This document shows positions 46,480 through 56,316 of a DNA stretch of 64,000 bases, one piece after another. The notes beneath the pieces were generated by a model. That model was given only the letters and a program-made list of their open reading frames with translations, did not search any database and was not told the origin of the DNA. Made by a program: the position numbers and the translations under genes. This DNA is from Flavobacteriales bacterium (GTDB lineage Bacteria; Bacteroidota; Bacteroidia; Flavobacteriales_F; PHOS-HE28), in contig JAMLHB010000002.1 in assembly GCA_023957375.1 (NCBI GenBank), positions 186,001-250,000 of the forward strand. The letters are read 5' to 3'. Position 1 is the first letter of the stretch. Each line of letters opens with the position of its first letter.

Positions 46480-48129
46480 TTAGAAGCGCATGCGATACCC
46501 TACGGTACCGCGTGTTTCGGTGAATGCCTGAAGTCCTTCGCGCCGGATGTTGCCGGCGCTGAGCATCAGCGCGTGCCGGTCGCTGAGGCGGTAGTTCATG
46601 CTGAAGTGGGTGCTGTGGATGTCGTCCATGCGGTCTGGCAGTTGGCTGCGGTTCCAGGTGTGGGTGAGGCGCAGCAGCAGTTTGTCCTTCTTCAGCATGC
46701 GGGTAGCACCCACCGTGGCGCCATAGCGCTCGTTGGTGGTGAGCAGCGCGCTGTAGTCGTTGTAGTTGGCGCCCAGCACCAGGCCCCAGCGGCTGGCCAG
46801 CCAGCGCAGCTGGTACTGCAGATTCAGGTTGATGAGGCGGTTGCCCAGGTCGGTGGGCCCATCGCTGCGATCGCTCAGCTGCTGGTAGCCGGTCATCAGG
46901 CTCCAACTGTGCTGCCGCTTGGCATCGCCGTACTGGTACAGCGTGGCCACGTTCACCTGATGGTTCACCTGATCGATGAGCACCGAATCGGCGAAGAGCG
47001 TATCCAGCAGCAGCGTCTGGTAGATGCTGAAGTTGGCGTAGTTGAGGTTGACCGACACGCGTGTGGAGGGTCGATACGCCACGTTGGCAGAGCCGATGTT
47101 GCGTGCGGTTCCGGCGAAGCGGCGATCGCTGAGGTTGTTGCGCTGCACGCCGAACTGCCCGCTCAGTTGCAGCTTGTCCTTCGCCAGAGGAAAGGCGGTA
47201 CGCAAGGTGATCTGCTCCACATCACTGAGCAGGTAGTTGGCACCCAGCGTACGGAAGCCGGGCTGCACCATGCGGTACTGTACACCGGAGGTGAACTTGT
47301 CCTTCACGTAGTCCAGGCCCACGGCACCCGCACCGGCCAGGTTGCTCGCGTAGTTGAAGCCCAGTTCGCCCACGATGGGCCGGTCGGCATAGATGTCCTC
47401 ATCCAGCCGGGGCGCGTTGAGGTCGTGCGTGTAGGCACCCACGGCCAGGTCGGCATCCAGCACCAGGCGGTCCTTGGCGAACTGCACGCGTGAGCGTAGC
47501 CCAAGGGTGGTGCTGGCCTGTGGCGTGATGCGTTGCAGCGTGTCCAGCAGGGGCAGCGAGCTCACATCGTCCGCGGCGCGGAAGAAGGTCAGGTCGAAGG
47601 TGTTCTTCCTGCCCAGCCCCAGGAGGGCGCCGTAGCCCATGCGCTTGTACTGGGCCACGCCGTAGCGGTTCTCATCGGCGCGCTGGGCTTGTTGCAGCAT
47701 GCCGTACATGGCGCTGAAGCGGAAGGCCTTGGGCCGTAGTTCCACCCCACCACCAAGGAAGGTGATGTTGTTCAATGTGAACTCCGAGAAGCGCAGGTTG
47801 CGGTGCCCGGCATGCAGCTTCACCCACTTGTACTCGGGGCTTACACCGAAGCGAGTGAAGGGTTGGGAGAAGTTGCTGCCTTGCCGACTGATGGCTACGG
47901 AGAACGGCAGGTTCCATCCATAGATCGACAGGTTGAGCGTGCCGCTGAGCGAATAGCCGAGCGGTTGCTGGCGCGCATTGATGCCGTTCATCTGGTAACC
48001 ACTGAGCGTTCCTCCCAATGCGCCGGAGATGCGCACGGGATCGGCGTTGGGGTCCACGGTCTGCCCTTGCACAAGCCCCGGCAACAGGGCTAGCGCTATG
48101 AACCAGGGAGTGTGCCGCGCGCGATCCAC
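46480..48129 (-). CDS. Large outer-membrane beta-barrel protein divergent from the TANFOR operon
   Basis: About 549 residues from a GTG at 48129, which gives a compact signal peptide (RARHTPWFIALALLPGLVQG). An ATG at 48201 would add 24 residues before it. The mature protein is built of amphipathic strands ending in aromatic residues (LSGTLNLSIYGWNLPFSVAI, GRKNTFDLTFFRA, SVNLNYANFSIYQTLL) and closes TRGTVGYRMRF with a terminal Phe, as expected of an outer-membrane barrel of 20 or more strands. Length and pattern suggest a transport or anchoring pore. It shares a 175-base divergent region with the TANFOR-type gene, so a functional link is inferred. Confidence 0.75.
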   Translation of the reverse strand: MDRARHTPWFIALALLPGLVQGQTVDPNADPVRISGALGGTLSGYQMNGINARQQPLGYSLSGTLNLSIYGWNLPFSVAISRQGSNFSQPFTRFGVSPEYKWVKLHAGHRNLRFSEFTLNNITFLGGGVELRPKAFRFSAMYGMLQQAQRADENRYGVAQYKRMGYGALLGLGRKNTFDLTFFRAADDVSSLPLLDTLQRITPQASTTLGLRSRVQFAKDRLVLDADLAVGAYTHDLNAPRLDEDIYADRPIVGELGFNYASNLAGAGAVGLDYVKDKFTSGVQYRMVQPGFRTLGANYLLSDVEQITLRTAFPLAKDKLQLSGQFGVQRNNLSDRRFAGTARNIGSANVAYRPSTRVSVNLNYANFSIYQTLLLDTLFADSVLIDQVNHQVNVATLYQYGDAKRQHSWSLMTGYQQLSDRSDGPTDLGNRLINLNLQYQLRWLASRWGLVLGANYNDYSALLTTNERYGATVGATRMLKKDKLLLRLTHTWNRSQLPDRMDDIHSTHFSMNYRLSDRHALMLSAGNIRREGLQAFTETRGTVGYRMRF

Positions 48130-48304
48130 AGCGGGAAAGTAGCGGGCAGAAAATGTGTAACACCTCCGGAAAGCCGTGCCGATACGGCCATTTCTCACCA
48201 CGGGCTAAGTGGTGATCGGGAACGGCTCAATGGATCGCGCCAACGGCTCAATGGCACGCGCGTACAGCTTGCCCGTGCAGGCGGATCCGGTCATCTTCGT
48301 TGGC

Positions 48305-51300
48305 ATGCGAAGCATCCTGCAACACCTCCTGAAAGGCCGCTTGGCGGGGCTGCTGATGACCCTGTTCGCTGCTGCTTCGGCCCACGCCCAACCGTTGCCC
48401 ATCAGCGTGTCGTTGGTGCTGGCACCGCCCTACCCCCTGCATGCCGACGAAGTGCTGGACATGGGCGACAACACGCTGATCAGCCTGCAGAACAACAACC
48501 CCTTCGAGAGCTACACGCTGTACTTGGGCAGTGAACTCGATGGCAGCAACGGCGTGAACATCCGGACCCGCCCCGAGGCGCGGCCGCAAACGCCGATCGA
48601 ACTTGCTCCCGGTGCCTCGCTCCTGCTCAGTGGCACCGAGCTGCAGGCCTTCTACAACAACTACAACGAAAGCGATCTGCTCTACAGCGGCATCACACTG
48701 GAGGACCTGATCAACGACAACGCGCTGCCCGAAGGCCTTTACACGCTGTGCGTTCGCGCCTACGACTTCCTCACCGGCCTACCCCTGAGCGGTCCTTCGC
48801 CCCTGGGTTGCTCGGCACCCTTCGTGGTGGTCACGGCCGACCCGCCCATCATCACCTCCCCCACCAACGGCCAAGAGCTGCCCTACACGGATCCCGCCTT
48901 CTTCACCATCACCTGGATACCCCCATCGGTGAGCGCACCCGACCTGGTGTACCGGCTGGAAATGATGGACATCACCGGGCTGCCCATCAACCCCTACGAT
49001 GCCTTCCTCACCGGCAACATGCTGCAGTTGAGCGAGCTCGACATCCCCACCAACTTCTTCCTCTACGGCATGGAATATCCGCAGCTGCTGGACGGCCACG
49101 AGTATGCCGTGCGCGTGCGGGCCTACCGCCAGTTCGGCACGCTCAACATCCTGAACAACGGCTGGAGCGATGTGGTGGTCTTCACCTACGGAACACCCGG
49201 TGCTGCCGACCCCTTCGGCAATGATGACGACGTACTGCCACCACCTCCACCGGTCGACCAAGGCAGCGTGGTGCTGACCGATGGCGCCTTCCCCGGCACC
49301 TACGATTGTGCATCACCCTGCAATGTGGCCGTACCGCCCGCCACCGACCTGAAGCAGGACCTGCGCATGGGCGACCTGGTGACCATGGGCCACTTCATTC
49401 TGGCCATCACGCAGGTGAGCGGCAGCGGCACCTTCAGCGGTGAAGGCGTGATCCAGCCCACGGGCTACCTGCCCATCGGCATCAAGGTGCAGTTCAGCGG
49501 CCTGCAGGTGAACACCAGCGATGTGGCGGTGGCCGGCCAGGCGGAGGCGATGCTGCGCTCTGGCTCGTGGATCGACGCGACGTGGGCCGACCTGAGCACC
49601 AACATCCGCAACGTACGCTTCAGCCGCAACCGCGATGTGGCGTGGCAGCAGGCCACCGATCCGCAGTGGTACATCGACCAAGCGGCCACGGTGATGCAGA
49701 ACACCGGCAGCACCCTGCCCTTCAGCATCGGCCCGGAAAGCGGCCGCCTGCAGGTGGTGGGCATGCACTTCTTCCCCGATCGTGCAGCTTACAACGTCGC
49801 GCATATCCAACGCCTCGCTGATGATCTGGAGGAGCCGCGCTACCTGAGCTTCCTGGGGAAGAACTTCTGCCTTACGCCCGGCGGGCCAGCAGTTGGCGAG
49901 GACCAGGCGGTGTTGGAGCTGTTGGAGGAAGTCCGATTCAAGATGACCGAAGAAGTACGCCTCGCCTTCGATCCCGCTAATGCACAGGGGGCTGGCACGC
50001 GCGCCACCTTCGATTGCAACGGATTGGTGCGCGTGGAGGTGCAGGGTCGCGCCCTCTTCGACCCCGTGCTCTTCAAGCCCGTGAACGCGGCCGGGCAGAC
50101 CACCAACGACACGCTCTTCGCGGCCTTCGCCGTGCAGTACGTGGAGTGGGGTGATTGGCAGGCCATGCTCGACTTCAATGCGATGGGGCAGGGCGCCGCC
50201 AATGTGGTGGGCTTCCAGTACCGGGAGCTGGAGGGCTACACCATGCAGGTGCAGCAGGCCTACATCGACCACAGCATCAGCAGCAACCTGCAGGGCATGC
50301 AGTTCCCAGAAGGGCACCCCGGTGTGGGAACGCCCGAGTGGGAAGGCCTCTACATCGAGCGTGTGCAGGTGGTGATGCCGCGCTGGGCCAACCGCACCGA
50401 CACGGCCGGTCATCGTGCCACCTTCGCCGGGCGCGACCTCGTGATCGATGACACCGGTTTCAGCGGACAATTCGCAGCGAACGGTGTGCTGCCGCGCAAC
50501 AGTGGCCTGCTGGACAACTGGAACTTCAGCATCGACACGCTGCACTTCGAGATCGTGGCGAGCAGTCTGGTGGGCGGTGCGCTCGTGGGCAACCTGCGCC
50601 TGCCTATCGCCGACGAGGACCTCATCTACGTGGCATCGGTGGACTATGCGGGAAACAACACCCTGCACAGCTTCGCGCTGGCCGCCGAGAACGACTCGCT
50701 GAGCTTCGATGTGTGGCACGCGCGCTTCATCCTGGAAGGCAACAGTGGCCTTGCCATCACGCTGGGAAGTGGTGCGCCTTTGATCGAGGCCACCCTCAAT
50801 GGACGCATCTCCTTCGCATCGCTGATCGGTGACATCCCCAAGAACGAGCTCACGGACATCACCATCGAGCAACTGGTGGTGCGCAACCGGCCGAGCTACA
50901 TCTCCATCGGCAACTTCGGCACAGGTCTCAGTCCCACCACACTTGCCGTTGCTGGCTTCGGTGTACTGGTGGACCAATTGGACTTCGACGGCAGCGACAT
51001 GAACAACGCCAAGCTGCTGATCGGCCTGGGCATGGACCTCAGCAAGGGCGTGATGCCGATCTCCGGTGGCGTAAGCATGTTCATCAAGAACCGCATCGAA
51101 GCGCTGGACAGCCTGGTGGTGACACGCGAAGGCACCGAGATCGGATCCATCTACGTGGAAGCCGATGTAACGGGCGTGAAGATGAAGGGCAGTGTGGGCT
51201 TCTTCAATGACGACCCAAAATTCGGCAGTGGCTTCGATGGCAGCCTGGACCTCACCTTCCTGGATGCCACCACCGTGCAGGGCAGCGTGCTCTTCGGCAA

Positions 51301-54256
51301 TGTGCCGGAGAACAATGCCACCACCGACTACTGGTACGCCTTCGGCATGGTCGGTCTTTCCACGCCCTTCCCGCTGGCCACACCACTGGACCTCTACGCC
51401 TTCGGTGGCGGCGCTTATTGGAACATGGAACTGAACGGATCGCCGCCCGGTCCGCGCACCATGTCGCAGCAGAACGTGAACCCGCGCAACCTCTTCAACG
51501 TGAAGAAGAACACCGCCGGCATACAGGCGGCCGTGATCCTGGGCCTCACTCCGGAGAGCACCACCTTCAACGCCGACGCCACGCTCACCGTGCAGTTCGA
51601 CATGGGTACCGGTGGACTTGGCCTGATCGCACTGAACGGCAACGGCTATGTGATGGAAGCCATCGAGACCGCCAGCGAAGCGACCGCCATGGTGTACACC
51701 ACACTGGAGGTGATGTACAACTTCAGCACGCGCACCTTCAGTGCCGACCTGGTGCTGAACGGCAAGGTGCCCAAGGCCACGCCGCTCTTCGATGTGAACG
51801 GCCAGCTGAGCTTCTACCGCTCGCCCACGCTATGGTACTTCAAGGCCGGCACTCCACAAAACCCCATCGGTCTGGGCATCGATGTGTATCCTTTGAGCGC
51901 AACGGCAGGAGCCTACTTCATGACCGGGCAGCAACTGCCACCCCCGGTGCTGCCGGCGGCCGTTCAGGACTTCTTCAACTTCACGCCCAACATGATGGGC
52001 AACCTCGCCCAAGGGCTCGGAATCGGGTTCATGGCGGGTGCACACATCGCGGCCAAGGGCGACTTCACCGCCGTGGGCACCGGCCTGGTGGTGGACGTAC
52101 TCTGTGGCGCCGACCTCGCCATGATGAGCTACGAGCTGTGCACCTGCAACGGCAGCACGGACTTCGGGATCAACAAGTGGTACGCTCAAGGCATGGCCTA
52201 CCTCATCGGTGGTGCTCGCCTCACGGCCTTCACGGCGGACATCGCGAGCATCCAGGTGGGCATCATCGTGGAAGCTGCGTTCCCGCGCCCCAACTACGTG
52301 CATGGCATCATCCGCGCCGAGGCCGAAGTGCTGTGGTGGGATGAAGACATCGAGGAGGACTTCACCGTGGGCACACCGTGCGACATGCAGCCGCTGCCCA
52401 ACGCCAACGTACTGATCCAACGCTTGGAACTGGAGTTGGAATCACTGGACATGATCGCTGGTGTAACGCCCAGCCACATGTCCTCCTTCGTGCCGCTTAC
52501 CGCACGCCCGGTGATCAACTGGCACGTGAAGCAGGGCGAGCAACGCGAGTATGTCTACCCCAATGGCATGGGCGGGCTCATCCAGAAGAAATACCGCTTC
52601 AACCTGGGGGCCAAATGGCTGCGCCAGAACGACCAAGGGAGCTTCGTGGAACAGAGCAATTTCCAGATCGACCAGGACACCGAGAACGACACCTGGACAC
52701 TACGCCTGGTGACCTCATCAGGAGCACCATCACAGATGAACGGCTCGCGCGGGTACAAGGTGCGCGCCACGGCCGCCATCGAAGAATGGGTGGGCACGGG
52801 GTGGCAGCCCGCAGTGTACCAACAAGGGTCGCAGGCCGGGCAGCCGATCCGCCAGCAGCGCGAGCACTTCTTCACCACCACCACCAGCCTCACCGAGCTC
52901 GACCGGCTCACCATCGACTACACCAAGCCCTACCCGCGCCAGCGTTTCCTGCCCTACAACGACCTGCCGCAGGGCATCATCAAGTTCAACATCGACCAGC
53001 AGCCGCGCTTCCAGGACTTCAGCGATTGCGGCTTCGACCTGCTCATGCGCCTCACGCGCATCGATGGCCAGGGCACGCCGGTGGAAGTGCCGGTGAACCG
53101 GGACTACGAGCTGAAGGTGCTCTTCGACATGCCCGCATTGCAGGCCGAGAAGATCTACGACATCAGCATCGTGGCGCGGCGCGAAGCAACACCCACGCAG
53201 CTGCAGAACGAGACACGCCCCGCCTGCCAGTTATCGCCCGGCAACCTGCAACTGCTGATGCCCAACGTAGCGAACGTGAACACGGCGGACCACCAGGCCA
53301 CGGCAAGCCTTGCCGGCTATGCAGGCATGCAACAGTACACCGCGATCGATCCCACGGCCGCCATGGCGGCAGCGGGCATCGAAGGCAAGGTGACGCAGGA
53401 GAAAGTGTTGCACACCATCCACTTCCGCACCAGCAAATACGCCACGGGCGCGGCCAAGCTGAACAGCATACAGCCGGTGGGGGTCACCGCTTCCACGGCT
53501 TATCTGCCGCACTACATGAACAGCAACAACACCTACCTGGGTTGGGCCACGGTGAAGGACCTGAGCATCGCGCTCACCGCCGGTGAAGGCTTTGACCGCT
53601 ATGATGTGCTGGGCCATCCCTTCGTGGCCAGTGGCAGCTTCACCTCCCCCGTCTACGAGTTCGGCAGCGACCACTGCACCTTCGATGGCAGGTATGGCAA
53701 TGCGTGGACGGGCCGCGTGTGCAACGAGATCTACGGCCTGGTGCAGCAGGGCAACGGCATGGGAAGTACGGGCGGTGGATCGCCCTTCAACCCCGCGCAA
53801 GCGGCCGCGGCCGGCTTCGTCGGTTCCCTACCGAAGTTGGGCAAGGTGGACCTGCGCACGGATGCCACGGCCCCAGCCGGCATCAAGCACCTGCAGCCCC
53901 TGCTCAGCGATGCGGAAGTGGGGCTGAGCGGATCCACGACCACCGCCAGCACCACGCCCACTTCCTTCCCCATCTTCCAACCGCCCTACGACCCATTTGC
54001 GCCCACCATGCCCATCCAACCCGCACCGGCCACCACGCGCCTGGAGCTGGTGTGGCGCCCCGAGCGTGCCGCCTACGAGGCCCTGTCCTTGATCCAGAAC
54101 AACAGCCTCGGACTGCCCAAACCGCCACCCGCGTACCAGTTCCCGCGCATGACCGACGGCAACTACCCGCTGCACATCCGTTTGAACAACATCTCGAACA
54201 GCATGGTGGAAAGCACCTCGGGAAGCCGCACGCTGCAACTCAACATCGACCTGTGA
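48305..54256 (+). CDS. Giant TANFOR-type surface protein
   Basis: A 1983-residue protein starting at an ATG at 48305 with signal peptide RLAGLLMTLFAAASAHAQ. Residues 25-310 match the N-terminal architecture I know from TANFOR-domain proteins: ISVSLVLAPPYPLHADEVLD, ALPEGLYTLCVRAYDFLTG, CSAPFVVVTADPPIITSPTN, FTITWIPP, VYRLEMMDITGLPINPYDAF, LLDGHEYAVRVRAY. A long repetitive beta-rich middle follows (for example LVVTREGTEIGSIYVEADVT). A C-terminal region rich in YEF...CTFDGRYGNAWTGRVCNE follows without a visible T9SS sorting tail. Probably a very large cell-surface or periplasm-spanning fibre. The family's biochemical role is unknown. First gene of a four-gene operon. Confidence 0.75.
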   Translation: MRSILQHLLKGRLAGLLMTLFAAASAHAQPLPISVSLVLAPPYPLHADEVLDMGDNTLISLQNNNPFESYTLYLGSELDGSNGVNIRTRPEARPQTPIELAPGASLLLSGTELQAFYNNYNESDLLYSGITLEDLINDNALPEGLYTLCVRAYDFLTGLPLSGPSPLGCSAPFVVVTADPPIITSPTNGQELPYTDPAFFTITWIPPSVSAPDLVYRLEMMDITGLPINPYDAFLTGNMLQLSELDIPTNFFLYGMEYPQLLDGHEYAVRVRAYRQFGTLNILNNGWSDVVVFTYGTPGAADPFGNDDDVLPPPPPVDQGSVVLTDGAFPGTYDCASPCNVAVPPATDLKQDLRMGDLVTMGHFILAITQVSGSGTFSGEGVIQPTGYLPIGIKVQFSGLQVNTSDVAVAGQAEAMLRSGSWIDATWADLSTNIRNVRFSRNRDVAWQQATDPQWYIDQAATVMQNTGSTLPFSIGPESGRLQVVGMHFFPDRAAYNVAHIQRLADDLEEPRYLSFLGKNFCLTPGGPAVGEDQAVLELLEEVRFKMTEEVRLAFDPANAQGAGTRATFDCNGLVRVEVQGRALFDPVLFKPVNAAGQTTNDTLFAAFAVQYVEWGDWQAMLDFNAMGQGAANVVGFQYRELEGYTMQVQQAYIDHSISSNLQGMQFPEGHPGVGTPEWEGLYIERVQVVMPRWANRTDTAGHRATFAGRDLVIDDTGFSGQFAANGVLPRNSGLLDNWNFSIDTLHFEIVASSLVGGALVGNLRLPIADEDLIYVASVDYAGNNTLHSFALAAENDSLSFDVWHARFILEGNSGLAITLGSGAPLIEATLNGRISFASLIGDIPKNELTDITIEQLVVRNRPSYISIGNFGTGLSPTTLAVAGFGVLVDQLDFDGSDMNNAKLLIGLGMDLSKGVMPISGGVSMFIKNRIEALDSLVVTREGTEIGSIYVEADVTGVKMKGSVGFFNDDPKFGSGFDGSLDLTFLDATTVQGSVLFGNVPENNATTDYWYAFGMVGLSTPFPLATPLDLYAFGGGAYWNMELNGSPPGPRTMSQQNVNPRNLFNVKKNTAGIQAAVILGLTPESTTFNADATLTVQFDMGTGGLGLIALNGNGYVMEAIETASEATAMVYTTLEVMYNFSTRTFSADLVLNGKVPKATPLFDVNGQLSFYRSPTLWYFKAGTPQNPIGLGIDVYPLSATAGAYFMTGQQLPPPVLPAAVQDFFNFTPNMMGNLAQGLGIGFMAGAHIAAKGDFTAVGTGLVVDVLCGADLAMMSYELCTCNGSTDFGINKWYAQGMAYLIGGARLTAFTADIASIQVGIIVEAAFPRPNYVHGIIRAEAEVLWWDEDIEEDFTVGTPCDMQPLPNANVLIQRLELELESLDMIAGVTPSHMSSFVPLTARPVINWHVKQGEQREYVYPNGMGGLIQKKYRFNLGAKWLRQNDQGSFVEQSNFQIDQDTENDTWTLRLVTSSGAPSQMNGSRGYKVRATAAIEEWVGTGWQPAVYQQGSQAGQPIRQQREHFFTTTTSLTELDRLTIDYTKPYPRQRFLPYNDLPQGIIKFNIDQQPRFQDFSDCGFDLLMRLTRIDGQGTPVEVPVNRDYELKVLFDMPALQAEKIYDISIVARREATPTQLQNETRPACQLSPGNLQLLMPNVANVNTADHQATASLAGYAGMQQYTAIDPTAAMAAAGIEGKVTQEKVLHTIHFRTSKYATGAAKLNSIQPVGVTASTAYLPHYMNSNNTYLGWATVKDLSIALTAGEGFDRYDVLGHPFVASGSFTSPVYEFGSDHCTFDGRYGNAWTGRVCNEIYGLVQQGNGMGSTGGGSPFNPAQAAAAGFVGSLPKLGKVDLRTDATAPAGIKHLQPLLSDAEVGLSGSTTTASTTPTSFPIFQPPYDPFAPTMPIQPAPATTRLELVWRPERAAYEALSLIQNNSLGLPKPPPAYQFPRMTDGNYPLHIRLNNISNSMVESTSGSRTLQLNIDL

Positions 54257-54258
54257 CC

Positions 54259-56268
54259 ATGGCGCAACGAACGATGCGAACGGCACTGCTTCTCCTCGCG
54301 CTTGCTGCGATCACAGCAGCACATGCCCAGGTGGAAGACCTGCACATCACGGCACGCAAGGCCGACGGCAACGTGCTGGTGAAGTGCATGCCCACGAACG
54401 CGAGCACCTGGTACAGCATGATGCAGAACGGTGCAACGGTGGTGGTGGAAGGCCGGGCGCCGATCACCCTGCGGCACGGTACTCCGGAAGCCTTCGCGGC
54501 CACCAACGTCGATGCAGGCTGGAAGGAAACACTCGCGCTGCTCGCGAACGAGATACCCGCCCCTGCGGTGAACGAGAAGGACCTCGATGCCGTGGTGAAA
54601 GCGGGCAAGGACTTCGATCGGCACTACCTCGCGTGGATCCTGCTCACTTCTTACGAACCCGCTCTTTCACGCCTCTCCGGTTTCCAGTTCGAGCTGCCGG
54701 ACGATGGCCGCGACATCAGCGGAAACGTACGCGTGGAAGGGCTTCCGGAGCAGTCGTTCAGGTTCGATCATGCCACACTGCGCAGCGATCTGGAAGGTAT
54801 TCCCTTCGAGCTCTTGCCCGGCGACAAGGCCGCCACACTGCGTTGGTCGCACGCCCCGCTGCGTGGGCATGCAGTGGCCTACCTCATCGAACGCAGCACC
54901 GATGGAAAGCGATTCGATCCCATCGGCGCACCGGTGGTGTACGACCGCAAGAGCAAGGGTGTGGGCGATGATCCCCTCGGCATGGAATGGGTGGATCCCC
55001 TGCCCGCGAACGATGAGACCTGGCACTACCGCCTGGTGGCCTTGGACGCTTTCGGCATGCGCTCGGTGGACAACACCGTGCTGCACGTGACGCCGCGCGA
55101 GGACCCTGCACTGCCGCCTTTCTCGGCCGTGCGCATCGAGACCGCATCGGACGGCAGCTCCACCTTGAGTTGGAGCTACCCGATGCCTGCTGGCTTGAAA
55201 GGCTTCCAAGTGATCCACAGCACACAGGGACCACTGGGGCCTTACGCAATCTCACACGCGGAACCGCTGCCAGCGTCGGCACGCAGCTTCACCCACCAGT
55301 GGGATGTGCAGGACGATGTACACTACCGCTTGGTGGCGATCGATAACGAGGGCCAGGCGAAGGCATCGGACCTGATCTACCGCGCAGTGGCCGATGAGAT
55401 CCCGCCGAATGTGCCCGAAGGTGTGCAGGTGGAGGTGGACAGCACGGGCCAGGTGACGATCCACTGGCGGCCTGTGCAGGACAGGGACCTGAAGGGCTAC
55501 CGCGTGTTCAAGAGCTTCCAGGCCGATCGCGGTTTCGTGCAACTGACCCGCGTGCCCATCGCCGACACGCTCTTCACCGACACGCTCTCCCTGCAACGCC
55601 TGGACAAGCAGGTGTACTATCAGGTGGTGGCGCTGGACGGCAGCTACAACCAGAGCGCGCCCTCCGCCACCGCAGTAGGACGCATGCCCGATGTACTGCC
55701 GCCGTCCGCACCCCTGCTCACGAAGGCCGAAGTGGACCGGGAGCACCGCGTCACGCTGGCCTGGCGGCCAAGCAGTTCACCCGATGTGGCCTACTACAAA
55801 TTGCAGTACCGGGATGCCAGCGACACGCTCTTCCAAAGCCTGCGCATGGCCACACCCGCGCAACACGAGATCCAGGATGCCGGCTTTGCGCAGGTGCCGC
55901 ACTGGCGGGAGTACCGCGTGCTGGCCGTGGACAGCGCGGGCAACGTTTCGGAGAGCAACCTGCGGCGGGCGGTACGGCGCGACCGAACGGCTCGTCCGTC
56001 GGCACCCAAGGAATTGCGTGCGACCGTGGAGGACGGCAGTGTGATCCTGAGCTGGACCTTGGACCCCGCCACAGAGGTCAGCCATTTATTGGTGTACCGC
56101 CAACAAACGAACGAGAGCAGACCCGTTCTGGTGGACCGCGCGAAGGCCCTGGCCTGGACCACTTCGCCGATGCCCGCGAAGGATGGCGACATCTACCGTG
56201 TGCAAGCCGTTAGCGAACGCGGTGCAAAAAGCCCCTTCAGCGAAGCGGTACAAGTACGGATACCTTAG
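54259..56268 (+). CDS. Exported fibronectin type III repeat protein
   Basis: A 669-residue protein starting 2 bases after the TANFOR gene stop, with signal peptide RTALLLLALAAITAAHAQ. An N-terminal domain of about 180 residues is followed by four to five FN3-like modules marked by LRWSHAPLRGHAVAYLIERS, WHYRLVALDAFG, LSWSYPMPAGLKGFQVI, VTIHWRPVQDRDLKGYRVF, VTLAWRPSSSPDVAYYKLQY and VILSWTLDPATEVSHLLVYR. No sorting tail is seen, so it may stay in the periplasm or with the TANFOR protein. Tight spacing implies a complex or shared pathway with the neighbour. Confidence 0.83.
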   Translation: MAQRTMRTALLLLALAAITAAHAQVEDLHITARKADGNVLVKCMPTNASTWYSMMQNGATVVVEGRAPITLRHGTPEAFAATNVDAGWKETLALLANEIPAPAVNEKDLDAVVKAGKDFDRHYLAWILLTSYEPALSRLSGFQFELPDDGRDISGNVRVEGLPEQSFRFDHATLRSDLEGIPFELLPGDKAATLRWSHAPLRGHAVAYLIERSTDGKRFDPIGAPVVYDRKSKGVGDDPLGMEWVDPLPANDETWHYRLVALDAFGMRSVDNTVLHVTPREDPALPPFSAVRIETASDGSSTLSWSYPMPAGLKGFQVIHSTQGPLGPYAISHAEPLPASARSFTHQWDVQDDVHYRLVAIDNEGQAKASDLIYRAVADEIPPNVPEGVQVEVDSTGQVTIHWRPVQDRDLKGYRVFKSFQADRGFVQLTRVPIADTLFTDTLSLQRLDKQVYYQVVALDGSYNQSAPSATAVGRMPDVLPPSAPLLTKAEVDREHRVTLAWRPSSSPDVAYYKLQYRDASDTLFQSLRMATPAQHEIQDAGFAQVPHWREYRVLAVDSAGNVSESNLRRAVRRDRTARPSAPKELRATVEDGSVILSWTLDPATEVSHLLVYRQQTNESRPVLVDRAKALAWTTSPMPAKDGDIYRVQAVSERGAKSPFSEAVQVRIP

Positions 56269-56316
56269 AGTAAGGGCGGCTCGGGATACCTTGCCGAACG
56301 AGCGGTAACGAAGACC

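Noticed and set aside
49313-50977. 554-codon minus-strand frame opposite the TANFOR gene
   Set aside because: Histidine/valine/glutamine-rich antisense composition typical of GC-rich shadows, with no motif.
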